From Bacillota bacterium (lineage in GTDB: Bacteria > Bacillota > Bacilli > Alicyclobacillales > SLC66), in assembly GCA_021821055.1 (NCBI GenBank), contig JAKACX010000024.1, forward strand, positions 1 through 33,825: DNA of 33,825 bases, read 5' to 3'. The position numbers and the translations under genes are program-made. The first letter of the stretch is position 1. Each line of letters opens with the position of its first letter. Below, one piece after another: positions 1 through 8,838 of the stretch. Below the pieces are notes generated by a model. It saw nothing but the letters and a program-made list of their open reading frames with translations, was not told the origin of the DNA and did no database searches.

Positions 1-1605
1 CTTGATCGAAGTGAGCGGATTGCGCACTTCATGCGCGAGACCCGCGGCCAATTGTCCCACGACGGACAATTTCTCCGCCTGCAGCATCACCTCCTCCGCC
101 TTCTTGCGGTCCGTCAGATCGCGCGCGACCATGACAAATTCGGTGACGTTGCCGCCGGCGTCAAGCGCCGAGCCCCATCGGGCTTCCAATGACAGCCATT
201 CAGCCGCGCTTTCTCCCTTGACATTGCCCTTGCGAAAGCGAATGTCGATCTGCATGGGGGATCGTTCGTACGCCATGCGGTGCAGCGCGTCCCTGACGAT
301 GTCCGCGTCAGCCGGATGGATGAGCGTCGTAATCGCGGTCTGGATGCACTCTTCGGACGAAAGGCCGAGCAACCGCTCGTGCGACGGGGACGCGTAACGG
401 ATCACACCGTGTACGTCCGTGATCAGGATGAGATCGGATATATTCTTCTCCAGAACGTGAAAGTGCCGCCGTGTGGCTATCAATTCCTGCTCCAGGCGTC
501 GTTTGCGCGTCACGTCCGTGCAGACCGAGAACGCTCCACTCACATGGCCGTCCTGTACCACGGGAACATGCGTCACGTGCAGGATCACCAGTTGGCCGTC
601 GCTGCGCCGGGCGCACGCGTCGTATTCCGAGCTGTTTCCGGTATGCAGCAGGTTTCTGAACATACGCTGTGAACGCACGGCGTCGTCCGGCAACAGGAAG
701 TCGGAGAGCCGCCTGTCGAGCAGGTCCTGCGTCTCGCGGTCAAGCAACTTCTTCGCGGCTTGGTTGACATTGAGAATGAGTCCGTCCTGGTCGTGAACCG
801 CGATGAAGTCTGGGTGCGCCGAAAACAGGGCGTCGTAGCGCCGTTCAGACAGGCTGCGGGCCTCCTCCACAGAGTGTCGGTCGTGCCGCGCCATGAACAG
901 GAGAATGCCGGCGACTGTGTAGCCGGCGACGACCAGGGTCAACGCAACCCACATGTTGACTGCCAGATAACCGCCAGCCGCCTCGAGCGTACCGCGAGAC
1001 GTGAAGTAGTGTATCGCCACCGCGCCCTGCGCCGCCGTTTGTGTTCCGACGAGCGCCAGGCCGATGGGCAGGACCGTGAGCAAACGCCAATTGGCGCGCG
1101 CGGCGCAGGGACGGTCCCAGCAGTGCAGAAACAGTTGCAGCGACAGGTAGGCGCCGATGAACTGGAGCAGATACAGCAACGCTTCGGCGCCTGGAGAGTA
1201 GTCGATGTCCCTGACGACCATCGCTCCCAGTCCGACATACTGGGTGAGCCAGACGCCCACGGTGATCGCGGCCGCCGGCGCGAGCGGGCGTCCGCGTTTT
1301 CCGGTTCGCTTCAACAGGCCGAAGGCGAGGCGGAAGGAGCCGACCGCGATGAGGAGGGAGAGCAGCGAACTCGAAATGCGATAGTAGACATAGTGTTCGG
1401 CTGTGAGGCCAAGGACGACGATAAAATGCACGGTCCAGATTCCCGAACCTGAGATGAGCGCCGCGAAGCCAAGCCATCTGGTCCGCTGCGCGAGAGGTCT
1501 GGGCTCTTTTGCGCGGCGCAAAAGGCTGAACGCGGCCACGAAGCTTACAATCGCGACGCAGGCGGACAGTGCGACGAGCGGGACAGTCGTCGCTGATGGC
1601 AGCAT
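1..1605 (-). CDS. Membrane sensor histidine kinase with degenerate MHYT-like sensor and two PAS domains (3' part missing)
   Basis: Reading the minus strand gives an open frame of 535 codons that leaves the window at base 1, so the rest of the dimerisation domain and the ATPase domain are not visible. Residues about 1-245 form seven hydrophobic segments with MHYT-like signatures: GSGIWTVHF (His60), VGVWLTQYVGLGAM (Gln122 where the family has His) and GAVAIHYF (His199). Two PAS domains follow (about 256-370 and 379-490). The end holds the phosphoacceptor H-box GLAHEVRNPLTSIK with His525. By family, such kinases autophosphorylate on this histidine and pass phosphate to a response regulator; the layout resembles sporulation-type orphan kinases (inference). 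The MHYT domain is proposed to sense diatomic gases or redox state through metal, but the usual Met residues and one His are missing here. The start is uncertain: ATG at 1605 has a poor ribosome site and GTG at 1632 is an alternative. It is divergent from argC. Confidence 0.85.
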   Translation of the reverse strand, partial: MLPSATTVPLVALSACVAIVSFVAAFSLLRRAKEPRPLAQRTRWLGFAALISGSGIWTVHFIVVLGLTAEHYVYYRISSSLLSLLIAVGSFRLAFGLLKRTGKRGRPLAPAAAITVGVWLTQYVGLGAMVVRDIDYSPGAEALLYLLQFIGAYLSLQLFLHCWDRPCAARANWRLLTVLPIGLALVGTQTAAQGAVAIHYFTSRGTLEAAGGYLAVNMWVALTLVVAGYTVAGILLFMARHDRHSVEEARSLSERRYDALFSAHPDFIAVHDQDGLILNVNQAAKKLLDRETQDLLDRRLSDFLLPDDAVRSQRMFRNLLHTGNSSEYDACARRSDGQLVILHVTHVPVVQDGHVSGAFSVCTDVTRKRRLEQELIATRRHFHVLEKNISDLILITDVHGVIRYASPSHERLLGLSSEECIQTAITTLIHPADADIVRDALHRMAYERSPMQIDIRFRKGNVKGESAAEWLSLEARWGSALDAGGNVTEFVMVARDLTDRKKAEEVMLQAEKLSVVGQLAAGLAHEVRNPLTSIK

Positions 1606-1665
1606 ACCTGTAGGATTGATGATGGACGGCACTCCCTGACGCAGCGAAATCAGCCCATTTCTTTC

Positions 1666-1694
1666 ATTATATCGGGAGGACGGCCGCCCGTCCA
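1666..1694 (-). promoter_or_regulatory. Candidate sigma-A promoter of the histidine kinase gene
   Basis: On the minus strand there is TGGACG (1694-1689), a 17-bp spacer and a perfect TATAAT (1671-1666). Transcription would begin near 1659, about 54 nt before the ATG at 1605. The spacer contains most of a GC-rich hairpin (1678-1693). Prediction by eye only. Confidence 0.5.
1678..1693. repeat. Short GC-rich hairpin (GGACGG-CCGC-CCGTCC)
   Basis: A perfect 6-bp inverted repeat with a CCGC loop lies between the divergent kinase and argC genes and overlaps the kinase promoter. Its 14-base core GACGGCCGCCCGTC recurs, also as a hairpin with the same loop, between hisF and hisIE (28899-28916). One shared 14-mer is not significant alone in GC-rich DNA. 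Confidence 0.4.
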
Positions 1695-1742
1695 TGGTTC
1701 GGGGCGGTGGCGGCGGAGGATGGGGTTGTTGGAGAAAGACGT

Positions 1743-1780
1743 ATTGCAACTTTATACATGTATATGTATAATAATTCGAG
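1743..1780 (+). promoter_or_regulatory. Arginine operon promoter overlapped by two candidate ARG boxes (ArgR/AhrC operator)
   Basis: TTGCAA (1744-1749), a 17-bp spacer and TATAAT (1767-1772) form a strong sigma-A promoter 22 bp upstream of argC. The AT-rich 18-mer TATGTATAATAATTCGAG at 1763-1780 matches the B. subtilis ARG-box pattern CATGAATAAAAATTCAAG at 14 of 18 positions as I count it. A weaker second box lies at 1743-1760, two bases upstream. ArgR/AhrC hexamers typically bind paired boxes and repress when arginine is bound. Here the boxes cover both the -35 and -10 elements, so bound repressor should block RNA polymerase. This is an island of AT-rich DNA in a GC-rich region. Confidence 0.75.
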
Positions 1781-1794
1781 AAAGAGGTGGCGAC

Positions 1795-2847
1795 ATGCGG
1801 ATCGGGATTTGGGGCGCCACGGGATACGGCGGTGCGGAGGCGCTGCGCATGCTGTGTTCGCGACGGGACGTGGAGATTGCCTGGGTGGGTTCGGACAGCC
1901 AGGCGGGTCGGCGCGTCGAAGAGGCCCTGCCGCAATTTCGCAACACGGCTGCCGGACGATTGCCGTTTTCACCACTGCGTCAAGCTGAAGTCGCCGGGAT
2001 CGACGCGGCTCTGCTCGCGCTTCCTCACGGCCAGGCGCTCTCGCTGGCGCCGCATCTGGTCGCACACGGCGTGCGGGTTGTGGACTTCAGCGGTGACTTC
2101 CGGCTGCCCGGCGAGGTGTACGAACAGTGGTATGGACGGGCGCACAGCGCTGCGCCAGATCTTGTTCAGGCGGTGTATGGATTGCCCGAGGTGAACCGCG
2201 AGGAGATCCGCGGGGCGGATCTTGTCGCGAATCCCGGGTGCCACGCGACATGCGCCACGTTGGCTTTGCTGCCCCTGGTGGAAGGCGGTCTGATTGAGAC
2301 GTCGCGCATTGTGGTCGACGCCAAGTCCGGCGTTTCGGGGGCCGGCAAGGCGCCGCAGCAGGGTACGCACTTTGTCGAGGTGGACGAGAGCATGCGGGCG
2401 TACCGCGTGGGGGCGCACCAGCATACGCCGGAGATCGAGCAGACGCTGGAGCAGGCGGCCCGGCGCGCGGGCGCGGCGGGCGCGGCGCCGCGGATCCTCT
2501 TGACGGCGCAACTGCTGCCCCTGCGCCGCGGGATCTACGTGACGGCCTATGCGCCGCTCGTGCACCGGGCAACGACGGAGGACCTGCACGGCGCCTTTTC
2601 CGAACGCTACGCGACGGAACCCTTCGTGACGGTGCTCGACGTCGGCCAGACGCCCGAGTTGCGCCACGTCGCGGGCACGAACCAGTGCCACATCGGCGTT
2701 CACGCCGACGGGCGGACAGGGATGGCCCTGGTGACGGCCGCCATTGACAATCTGGGCAAGGGCGCGGCGGGGCAGGCGATCCAGAATCTCAATCTGATGT
2801 TCGGTCTGGATGAGTCCGCCGGACTTGACGGTCTTCCGTGGGTCTGA
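1795..2847 (+). CDS. argC: N-acetyl-gamma-glutamyl-phosphate reductase
   Basis: This enzyme makes the third step of arginine synthesis, the NADPH-dependent reduction of N-acetylglutamyl phosphate to the semialdehyde, in the cytoplasm. The 350-residue protein has the usual length. It starts with the dinucleotide-binding motif GIWGATGYGG and carries the active-site motif NPGCHATCATLAL with the catalytic Cys at residue 149. The ATG at 1795 is preceded by AAGAGGTGG with good spacing. An in-frame upstream extension is possible, but it would run through the promoter and ARG boxes, so I reject it. First gene of the arg operon, with argB 39 bp downstream. In many Bacilli argJ sits between argC and argB; here it does not. 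Confidence 0.96.
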   Translation: MRIGIWGATGYGGAEALRMLCSRRDVEIAWVGSDSQAGRRVEEALPQFRNTAAGRLPFSPLRQAEVAGIDAALLALPHGQALSLAPHLVAHGVRVVDFSGDFRLPGEVYEQWYGRAHSAAPDLVQAVYGLPEVNREEIRGADLVANPGCHATCATLALLPLVEGGLIETSRIVVDAKSGVSGAGKAPQQGTHFVEVDESMRAYRVGAHQHTPEIEQTLEQAARRAGAAGAAPRILLTAQLLPLRRGIYVTAYAPLVHRATTEDLHGAFSERYATEPFVTVLDVGQTPELRHVAGTNQCHIGVHADGRTGMALVTAAIDNLGKGAAGQAIQNLNLMFGLDESAGLDGLPWV

Positions 2848-2886
2848 CGCGCGACCGCGGGTCTGATGTCTGAAGGAGCGAACGGC

Positions 2887-3711
2887 ATGAACACGTGGGT
2901 TGTCAAGTACGGCGGCAGTGTGGCGGGCGAAGCGGGCGATCTGCTCCGCGAGGTTGCGCACATGGTGGGCCGCGAAGGTGATCGCGTCGCTGTGGTGCAC
3001 GGCGGCGGACCGGAAATCACCGAGTTGCTGGAGCGGCTGGGTCACGCGAGTTCGTTTGTCGACGGCCAGCGCGTGACGGATGCGATCACGCTCGATGCGG
3101 CGGAGATGGTGCTGGCGGGGCGCGTCGGCAAGCGCATCGTGCGGCGCCTGCAGCGGGCGGGGGTGCTGGCGGTCGGATTGTCCGGAGAGGACGGCGGTCT
3201 CGTGCGCGCCGAACCGTACGACGCGACGGGCCGCCTCGGCCGGGTCGGTCGGGTGACGGCCGTCCGGAGAGAACTGGTGGATCTCCTGTGGCAGGCGGGG
3301 TACGTCCCGGTGCTCGCGCCACTCGCCCTTGGGGAGGACGGAGAGTTGCTCAACGTCAATGCGGATTTTGTGGCGGGAGCTCTCGCGGGGGCGCTGGGAG
3401 CGGATGTGTTCGTGCTGGCGACGGACGTGCCGGGAGTCAAGGAGTCGAGGCATGCGCAGCATGCCATCCCCGAATTGTCCGCGGCGGAGGTCCGGGAAAT
3501 GATCGGGTCAGGTGCGATCGCGGGCGGCATGATCCCGAAGGTCGAAGCGGCGCTCGCGGCGGTCGACGCAGGGGCGGGCGAGGCGCACATCGTCGATGGC
3601 AGGGGACCGGCGGTTCTCGCGGCGCTCAGGCGCGGCGAGCCGGTGGGCACGAGGATTGTTCGCGGCGCGAGTCCGGCGATATTGACCCAGGGGAGTGGTG
3701 AGTCATGGTAA
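2887..3711 (+). CDS. argB: Acetylglutamate kinase
   Basis: It phosphorylates N-acetylglutamate, the second step of arginine synthesis. The 274-residue amino-acid-kinase-family protein shows VVKYGGS at its N-terminus, HGGGPEI (about 38-44), LNVNADF (about 154), TDVPGV (about 179) and GGMIPKV (about 212). The ATG at 2887 has AAGGAG nine bases upstream; an in-frame ATG at 2866 lacks a good site. The protein has only about four residues before the first strand, so it lacks the N-terminal helix found in arginine-inhibited hexameric kinases. That suggests an arginine-insensitive, E. coli-like form (inference). It overlaps argD by seven bases, indicating translational coupling. Confidence 0.95.
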   Translation: MNTWVVKYGGSVAGEAGDLLREVAHMVGREGDRVAVVHGGGPEITELLERLGHASSFVDGQRVTDAITLDAAEMVLAGRVGKRIVRRLQRAGVLAVGLSGEDGGLVRAEPYDATGRLGRVGRVTAVRRELVDLLWQAGYVPVLAPLALGEDGELLNVNADFVAGALAGALGADVFVLATDVPGVKESRHAQHAIPELSAAEVREMIGSGAIAGGMIPKVEAALAAVDAGAGEAHIVDGRGPAVLAALRRGEPVGTRIVRGASPAILTQGSGESW

Positions 3712-4907
3712 AAACAGACGTGCAGGCGGAGGCGCTCTCGGCTGTCGACAAGCGCGCGGTGATGCACACGTACGCGCGCCAGCCGCTGCAGATCGTGCGC
3801 GGATCGGGGTGTAACGTGTATGACGAGCGGGGCGGGTCTTACCTTGATTTCACGAGCGGCATCGCGGTCAACGCCCTCGGGCACTGCCATCCGGCGCTGG
3901 TCGCGGCGGTGACGGACCAGGTCCAGACGCTGTGGCACATGTCGAATCTGTATCTGACCGGACCGCAGGCGCAACTCGCGGGAAGGCTGACAGAGGCGTG
4001 CGGCATGGACCGGGCGTTTTTCTGCAACTCCGGAGCCGAGGCAAATGAAGCGGCGATCAAGCTGGCGCGCCGTTATGCCAAGACGCGTTACGGAGCGCAC
4101 AAGGGAGAGGTCCTGACGTTCGCAAATTCGTTCCACGGCCGCACCATCGCGACCGTGACGGCGACCGCGCAGCCGAAGTACCAGGAGGGGTTCGGACCGC
4201 TGCCGGGGGGCTTTCGCTACGTGGAGTCGTTCTCCATGGCCGCCGTGCGGGAAGCCGTGACGCCAAAGACGTGCGCGGTGATGATCGAGCCGATTCAGGG
4301 CGAAGGCGGGGTCCGTCCGGTTCCGGCGGCGTTTTTGCGGGAACTGCGGGAGTATTGCGACAAAACTGGCCTGTTGCTGATCTTCGATGAGGTGCAGACG
4401 GGAGCGGGCCGTACGGGGGCTTGGCTCGCGGCGCAGCGCATGGGCGTGGCGCCGGATATCGTGACGCTCGCCAAGGCTCTCGGCGGCGGCCTGCCCATGG
4501 GCGCCACGCTGGCGCGCGAGGACGTCGCCGCCGCATTTACGCCGGGGGCACACGGCTCGACGTTTGGCGGCAATCCTGTGGCCGCGCGGGCGGCGCTGGC
4601 CGTGCTTGACGTGGTGTTGGCGCCGGGGTTTCTCGACGGCGTGAAGCGGCGCGGAGAGCAGTTGCAGGCGGCCCTGTGCGAGGTCGCGATGCACACGGAC
4701 CGCATCCAGGACATCCGCGGCATGGGACTGATGTGGGGCGTGGAGATTTCCGGCGCGGGTGCGGCAGAGGTTGTGGAGAAGTGTCGCGATTTGGGGCTGC
4801 TGGTTCTGACGGCTGGCCCGAGCACGTTGCGCCTGCTGCCGCCGCTTGTCGTGTCGGCTGCGGAAATTGAACGCGCGGTCGCCATCCTGGCCGAAGCCTT
4901 GGCCTGA
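3705..4907 (+). CDS. argD: Acetylornithine aminotransferase
   Basis: A PLP-dependent class III aminotransferase of 400 residues that converts N-acetylglutamate semialdehyde plus glutamate to N-acetylornithine; many family members also accept succinyl-diaminopimelate. Visible motifs are the N-terminal FTSGIAVNALGHCHP, the cofactor motif NSGAEANEAAIKLAR, FDEVQTGAGRTG, and the Schiff-base lysine in LAKALGGGLPMGA (Lys257). The ATG at 3705 lies inside the end of argB and has GGGAG upstream. argF follows after 40 bp with its own ribosome site. Assigned as argD rather than ornithine aminotransferase because of its operon position. Confidence 0.95.
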   Translation: MVKTDVQAEALSAVDKRAVMHTYARQPLQIVRGSGCNVYDERGGSYLDFTSGIAVNALGHCHPALVAAVTDQVQTLWHMSNLYLTGPQAQLAGRLTEACGMDRAFFCNSGAEANEAAIKLARRYAKTRYGAHKGEVLTFANSFHGRTIATVTATAQPKYQEGFGPLPGGFRYVESFSMAAVREAVTPKTCAVMIEPIQGEGGVRPVPAAFLRELREYCDKTGLLLIFDEVQTGAGRTGAWLAAQRMGVAPDIVTLAKALGGGLPMGATLAREDVAAAFTPGAHGSTFGGNPVAARAALAVLDVVLAPGFLDGVKRRGEQLQAALCEVAMHTDRIQDIRGMGLMWGVEISGAGAAEVVEKCRDLGLLVLTAGPSTLRLLPPLVVSAAEIERAVAILAEALA

Positions 4908-4947
4908 CTGCCGACGTGCATGTAAACTATCGAGGGAGGTGCAGGCT

Positions 4948-5916
4948 ATGGCGTTGACGGCAAACGCGACGACGCATTCCATGTTGGGCCGCCACCTGCT
5001 GGAGTTCTCAAACTATACGCGGGATGATATCCTTGCCTTGTTGACGCTGGGGGCGGACCTGAAGACGCGGCGCCGGCAAGGTGACCGGCCCGCCCTGCTG
5101 GCGGGTAAGACGCTGGGCATGATCTTTGAGAAGGCGTCCACACGGACCCGCGTCTCGTTTGAGGTGGCCATGTTCGAACTCGGGGGACACGCCCTGTTTC
5201 TCTCCGACGGCGCCACGCAGATCGGACGCGGAGAGCCGATTGCGGACACAGCCCGGGTGCTGTCGCGCTACGTGGCGGGGATCATGGTGCGCACGTTCGG
5301 GCATGCGAAGCTTGTGGAACTGGCGGACCACGCGAGCGTTCCCGTGATCAACGGTCTGACCGACGACCACCATCCATGCCAGGCGCTCGCCGATCTGCTG
5401 ACGATTCAGGAGAAGTTCGGCGACCTGCGCGGCCTGACGCTGGCGTACGTGGGCGACGGGAACAACATGCTGCACTCGCTGCTGCAGGCCGGGGCCAAGG
5501 TCGGTATGCACGTGCGGGCGGCGACGCCCGAGGGCTATGGGCCGGACCCGGGCGTAACGGAACAGGCGGAAAAGTGGGCCAGGGAAGCCGGCGGTTCTGT
5601 CGCGGTGCTGCGCGACCCGCGCGAAGCGGTGGCGGGAGCGGACGTGGTCTACACGGACGTGTGGGCGAGCATGGGCCAGGAGACTGAGGCGGCTCGGCGC
5701 CAGGCGGCATTCGCGGGCTATGAAGTCAACGCGCCGCTGCTTGCGGGGGCCGCGCGGCGGGCGATTTTCATGCACTGTCTGCCGGCTCACCGCGGTGAGG
5801 AGGTCAGCGCGGACGTGATCGACGGGCGGCAGTCGGTGGTGTTTGACCAGGCGGAAAACCGTCTCCACGCGCAAAAAGCGGTGCTGGCGGCGACGATGGG
5901 AACGGGCGTGCGCTAG
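4948..5916 (+). CDS. argF: Ornithine carbamoyltransferase
   Basis: It joins ornithine and carbamoyl phosphate into citrulline. The 322-residue protein carries the carbamoyl-phosphate motif STRTR (about 64-68), the motif HPCQ (about 142-145) and the ornithine-binding signature FMHCLPAHRGEEV near residue 275. These separate it from aspartate carbamoyltransferase. The ATG at 4948 follows GGGAGGTG at ideal distance; a longer in-frame extension overlapping argD is less likely. In an operon with the other arg genes the role is biosynthetic rather than the catabolic arcB role. Confidence 0.95.
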   Translation: MALTANATTHSMLGRHLLEFSNYTRDDILALLTLGADLKTRRRQGDRPALLAGKTLGMIFEKASTRTRVSFEVAMFELGGHALFLSDGATQIGRGEPIADTARVLSRYVAGIMVRTFGHAKLVELADHASVPVINGLTDDHHPCQALADLLTIQEKFGDLRGLTLAYVGDGNNMLHSLLQAGAKVGMHVRAATPEGYGPDPGVTEQAEKWAREAGGSVAVLRDPREAVAGADVVYTDVWASMGQETEAARRQAAFAGYEVNAPLLAGAARRAIFMHCLPAHRGEEVSADVIDGRQSVVFDQAENRLHAQKAVLAATMGTGVR

Positions 5917-5991
5917 GGGAACTGCGATGATCCCCAAGGGAATCGACGGACGTCATGGCGGCGGGTACTTTTGCGGAGAGAGGGTTTGTTT

Positions 5992-7227
5992 GTGGCGAAA
6001 AAGAAGATTGTCCTCGCGTACTCGGGTGGACTTGACACATCGGTTGCCATCAAGTGGCTGACCGAGCAGCAGGACTACGAGGTCGTGGCGCTGTCCTTGG
6101 ATGTGGGTGAGGGCAAGGATCTCGGGTTTGTCAAATCCAAGGCGCTGACGATCGGCGCGGTGGAGTCGCGGATGGTTGACGCGCGCGACCGGTTCGCGGA
6201 AGAATTTATCGTGCCGAGTATCTTTGCCAACGCACTGTATGAAGGTGTGTATCCGCTGTCGGCCGCGCTGTCGCGGCCGCTCATCACCCAGTTTATGGTT
6301 GAAGTGGCGCGTGAAGTGGGGGCGGAGGCGATCGCCCACGGATGTACGGGCAAGGGCAATGACCAGGTCCGGTTCGATGTGTCGGCGGCGGCTCTAGCGC
6401 CCGACCTGTCGGTTGTCGCTCCGGTGCGCGAATGGGCCTGGTCGCGCGACGAAGAGATTGCTTACGCGAAACTGCATGGAGTGCCGGTTCCCGTGACGCT
6501 TGACAGCCCGTTTAGCGTGGACGCGAATCTGTGGGGCCGCAGTTGCGAGGCGGGCGTGCTGGAGGACCCGTGGGCGGAGGCGCCGGAGGAAGCGTTCGAA
6601 TGGACGACGAGTCCGCAGATGGCGCCGGATGAGCCGGCGTACGCGGACATCGCGTTCGAGCGGGGCGTGCCCGTGGCGCTGGACGGCGAGCGGATGAGGC
6701 TGGCGGAACTGATCGCGCAGTTGAACGCCCTGGCAGGCGCGCACGGCGTGGGGCGCATTGACCACGTGGAGAATCGGCTGGTCGGCATCAAGTCGCGCGA
6801 GGTCTACGAGGCTCCCGGCGCCATTTCCCTGATTCGGGCGCATCAGGCCCTGGAGCATCTGACATTGACGCGCGAGGTGGTGCAGGTCAAGCCGCTGATG
6901 GAGCAGAAGTACGCGGAGGCCGTGTACAACGGCCTGTGGTTCTCGCCCGTCAAACGCGCAGTGGACGCGTTCCTCGCGGAAACGCAGCGCACGGTCACGG
7001 GAACGGTGCGGCTGAAACTGTTCAAGGGATCGGTGCACGCGGCCGCTTCGGCCTCGCCCTATTCGCTGTACAATCACAGTCTTGCCACCTACGCGGCGGA
7101 CGACAGGTTCGACCATAAGGCGGCGGTCGGGTTCATCTCGCTGTGGGGACTGCCGACGCGGCTGCATGCCAGCGTCGCGCAGGAGAACGCGGCGGCAGAG
7201 CGCGAGAAGAGTCCGCAAAACTCATAG
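5992..7227 (+). CDS. argG: Argininosuccinate synthase
   Basis: It condenses citrulline and aspartate using ATP, the penultimate step of arginine synthesis. The 411-residue protein has the ATP-pyrophosphatase loop YSGGLDTS (residues 10-17), [15 protein letters not shown], and [14 protein letters not shown]. The start is GTG at 5992 with GAGAGAGGG seven bases upstream; a TTG at 5971 would add seven residues overlapping that site. The 75-bp space after argF shows no clear terminator or promoter, so co-transcription with the genes upstream is expected. Confidence 0.96.
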   Translation: MAKKKIVLAYSGGLDTSVAIKWLTEQQDYEVVALSLDVGEGKDLGFVKSKALTIGAVESRMVDARDRFAEEFIVPSIFANALYEGVYPLSAALSRPLITQFMVEVAREVGAEAIAHGCTGKGNDQVRFDVSAAALAPDLSVVAPVREWAWSRDEEIAYAKLHGVPVPVTLDSPFSVDANLWGRSCEAGVLEDPWAEAPEEAFEWTTSPQMAPDEPAYADIAFERGVPVALDGERMRLAELIAQLNALAGAHGVGRIDHVENRLVGIKSREVYEAPGAISLIRAHQALEHLTLTREVVQVKPLMEQKYAEAVYNGLWFSPVKRAVDAFLAETQRTVTGTVRLKLFKGSVHAAASASPYSLYNHSLATYAADDRFDHKAAVGFISLWGLPTRLHASVAQENAAAEREKSPQNS

Positions 7228-7262
7228 GTCCCGCATTTTCAAGACACTAAGGAGCACATGAC

Positions 7263-8669
7263 ATGAGCGAGATGGAAAAGCCGTCCGCGGGCGCCGCGGG
7301 AAACGCGATGTGGGGCGGGCGGTTTGACAAAGCGCCGCATGAACTGGTGGAGGCGTTCAACGCCTCCGTTCATTTTGACCAGCGGCTGTGGCCGCACGAC
7401 ATTGAGGGCAGCATTGCGCATGCACGCATGCTCGGCGCGCAAGGGATCATCAGCGGGGAGGACGCGCTGCGGATCGAAGGCGGGTTGCGGCAGGTGCGCG
7501 CGGAGATCGAGGCGGGCGCGTTTGTGTGGAAGCGCGAGCTGGAAGACGTCCACATGAATATCGAGCACAGGCTGACGGACCTGATCGGGCCTGTCGGCGG
7601 CCGTCTGCACACGGGGCGCAGCCGCAACGACCAGGTGGCTTTGGACATGCACCTGTATGCACGGGCGGAATTCGGCGCCGTGATGGGCGCGGCGGCCGAT
7701 CTGCAGGCGGCGCTGGTCGATATGGCCGAAGCAAACATGGACGTCATCATTCCCGGCTACACGCACATGCAACGGGCGCAGCCCGTCTTGCTGGCGCACC
7801 ACATGCTGGCCTATTTCTGGATGCTGGAGCGCGACAAAGGGAGGCTGGCCGACGCGATGAAGCGAGCGGATGTTTCGCCGCTCGGGGCCGGCGCCCTGGC
7901 CGGGACGACATTTCCGGTCGACCGCGAGGCGGTCGCGCGCCAACTGGGCCTGTCGGGGCTCTACGAGAACAGTATGGACGCGGTGAGCGACCGCGACTAC
8001 CTGATCGAGGGCCTGGCGGCGCTGTCGCTTGTGATGGTGCACGTGTCGCGGCTGGCCGAGGAACTCATCCTGTGGACGAGCCAGGAGTTCAGTTTCGTGG
8101 AACTCGACGATGCGTTCACGACCGGCTCCTCGATCATGCCGCAGAAGAAGAACCCGGACGTGGCGGAACTCGCGCGCGGCAAGGCGGGCCGGGTGTTCGG
8201 CCACCTGCAGGCGCTGCTCGTCACGTGTAAAGGGCTGCCGCTTGCGTACAACAAGGACCTGCAGGAAGACAAGGAAGGCTTCTTTGACGCGGTTGACACC
8301 GTGAAGCTGACGCTCGAACTGTTCGCCGCCATGCTCAAGACGGCGAAAGTGCGCAGGGACTCCGTCGCCGCGGCGTTGCACGGTGATTTCAGCGCCGCCA
8401 CGGATATGGCGGACTATCTCGTTGAACGGGGTCTTCCGTTCCGCCAGGCGCATGAAGTGGTGGGACGTCTGGTGCGGTATTGTCTGGAGAAAAAGCAAAC
8501 TCTCGGCGACCTGTCGGAGCCGGAACTGAAGACCTTCTCGGAATTGCTTGACGCCGCGGTTTTGCAGCGTCTGTCGCCGTCCGCCGTGGTCGGCGCCCGC
8601 ACGAGCCGCGGCGGCACGGCTCCGGCGGCAGTCGCCCGGCAACTGGAAATGGCGCGCGCCATGTTGTGA
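7263..8669 (+). CDS. argH: Argininosuccinate lyase
   Basis: Last enzyme of arginine synthesis, splitting argininosuccinate to arginine and fumarate. The 468-residue member of the fumarase/aspartase family has MWGGRF at its N-terminus, HTGRSRNDQVALDMHLY, the THMQRAQPV motif and the family signature GSSIMPQKKNPD (about 288-299). The ATG at 7263 has TAAGGAG upstream. A tiny out-of-frame ATG-ACA-TGA five bases before the start is probably chance. Last gene of the arg operon; a 169-bp gap then separates it from ftsE. Confidence 0.96.
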   Translation: MSEMEKPSAGAAGNAMWGGRFDKAPHELVEAFNASVHFDQRLWPHDIEGSIAHARMLGAQGIISGEDALRIEGGLRQVRAEIEAGAFVWKRELEDVHMNIEHRLTDLIGPVGGRLHTGRSRNDQVALDMHLYARAEFGAVMGAAADLQAALVDMAEANMDVIIPGYTHMQRAQPVLLAHHMLAYFWMLERDKGRLADAMKRADVSPLGAGALAGTTFPVDREAVARQLGLSGLYENSMDAVSDRDYLIEGLAALSLVMVHVSRLAEELILWTSQEFSFVELDDAFTTGSSIMPQKKNPDVAELARGKAGRVFGHLQALLVTCKGLPLAYNKDLQEDKEGFFDAVDTVKLTLELFAAMLKTAKVRRDSVAAALHGDFSAATDMADYLVERGLPFRQAHEVVGRLVRYCLEKKQTLGDLSEPELKTFSELLDAAVLQRLSPSAVVGARTSRGGTAPAAVARQLEMARAML

Positions 8670-8838
8670 TCCTGACACATTCCCGAGCAGGATTTGCGGC
8701 GGTCGCTGTCGAAATTCTGTCGAATTGCATGATCAACCGCGATGCCGCACGGACACCGCAGGAAGTGGCGCGTCCGAGTTTTGCGTTGCGGCGTCATTGC
8801 GCGGGTTGGACTGGCCGTCCAAAGTTGGGGGAGCTTTC

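Noticed and set aside
845-1477. 210-codon minus-strand frame in the kinase region
   Set aside because: It is out of frame with the histidine kinase, whose PAS and H-box sequence is clear in the neighbouring frame.
1969-4982. Two long minus-strand frames (497 and 646 codons) opposite argC, argB and argD
   Set aside because: Mirror frames of well-supported genes with biased composition and no ribosome sites.
5913-5924. 12-base CTAGGGGAACTG shared by the argF and csaA 3' ends
   Set aside because: A 12-mer match is expected many times by chance in a window of this size.
7239-8678. 479-codon minus-strand frame opposite argH
   Set aside because: Antisense shadow of argH.
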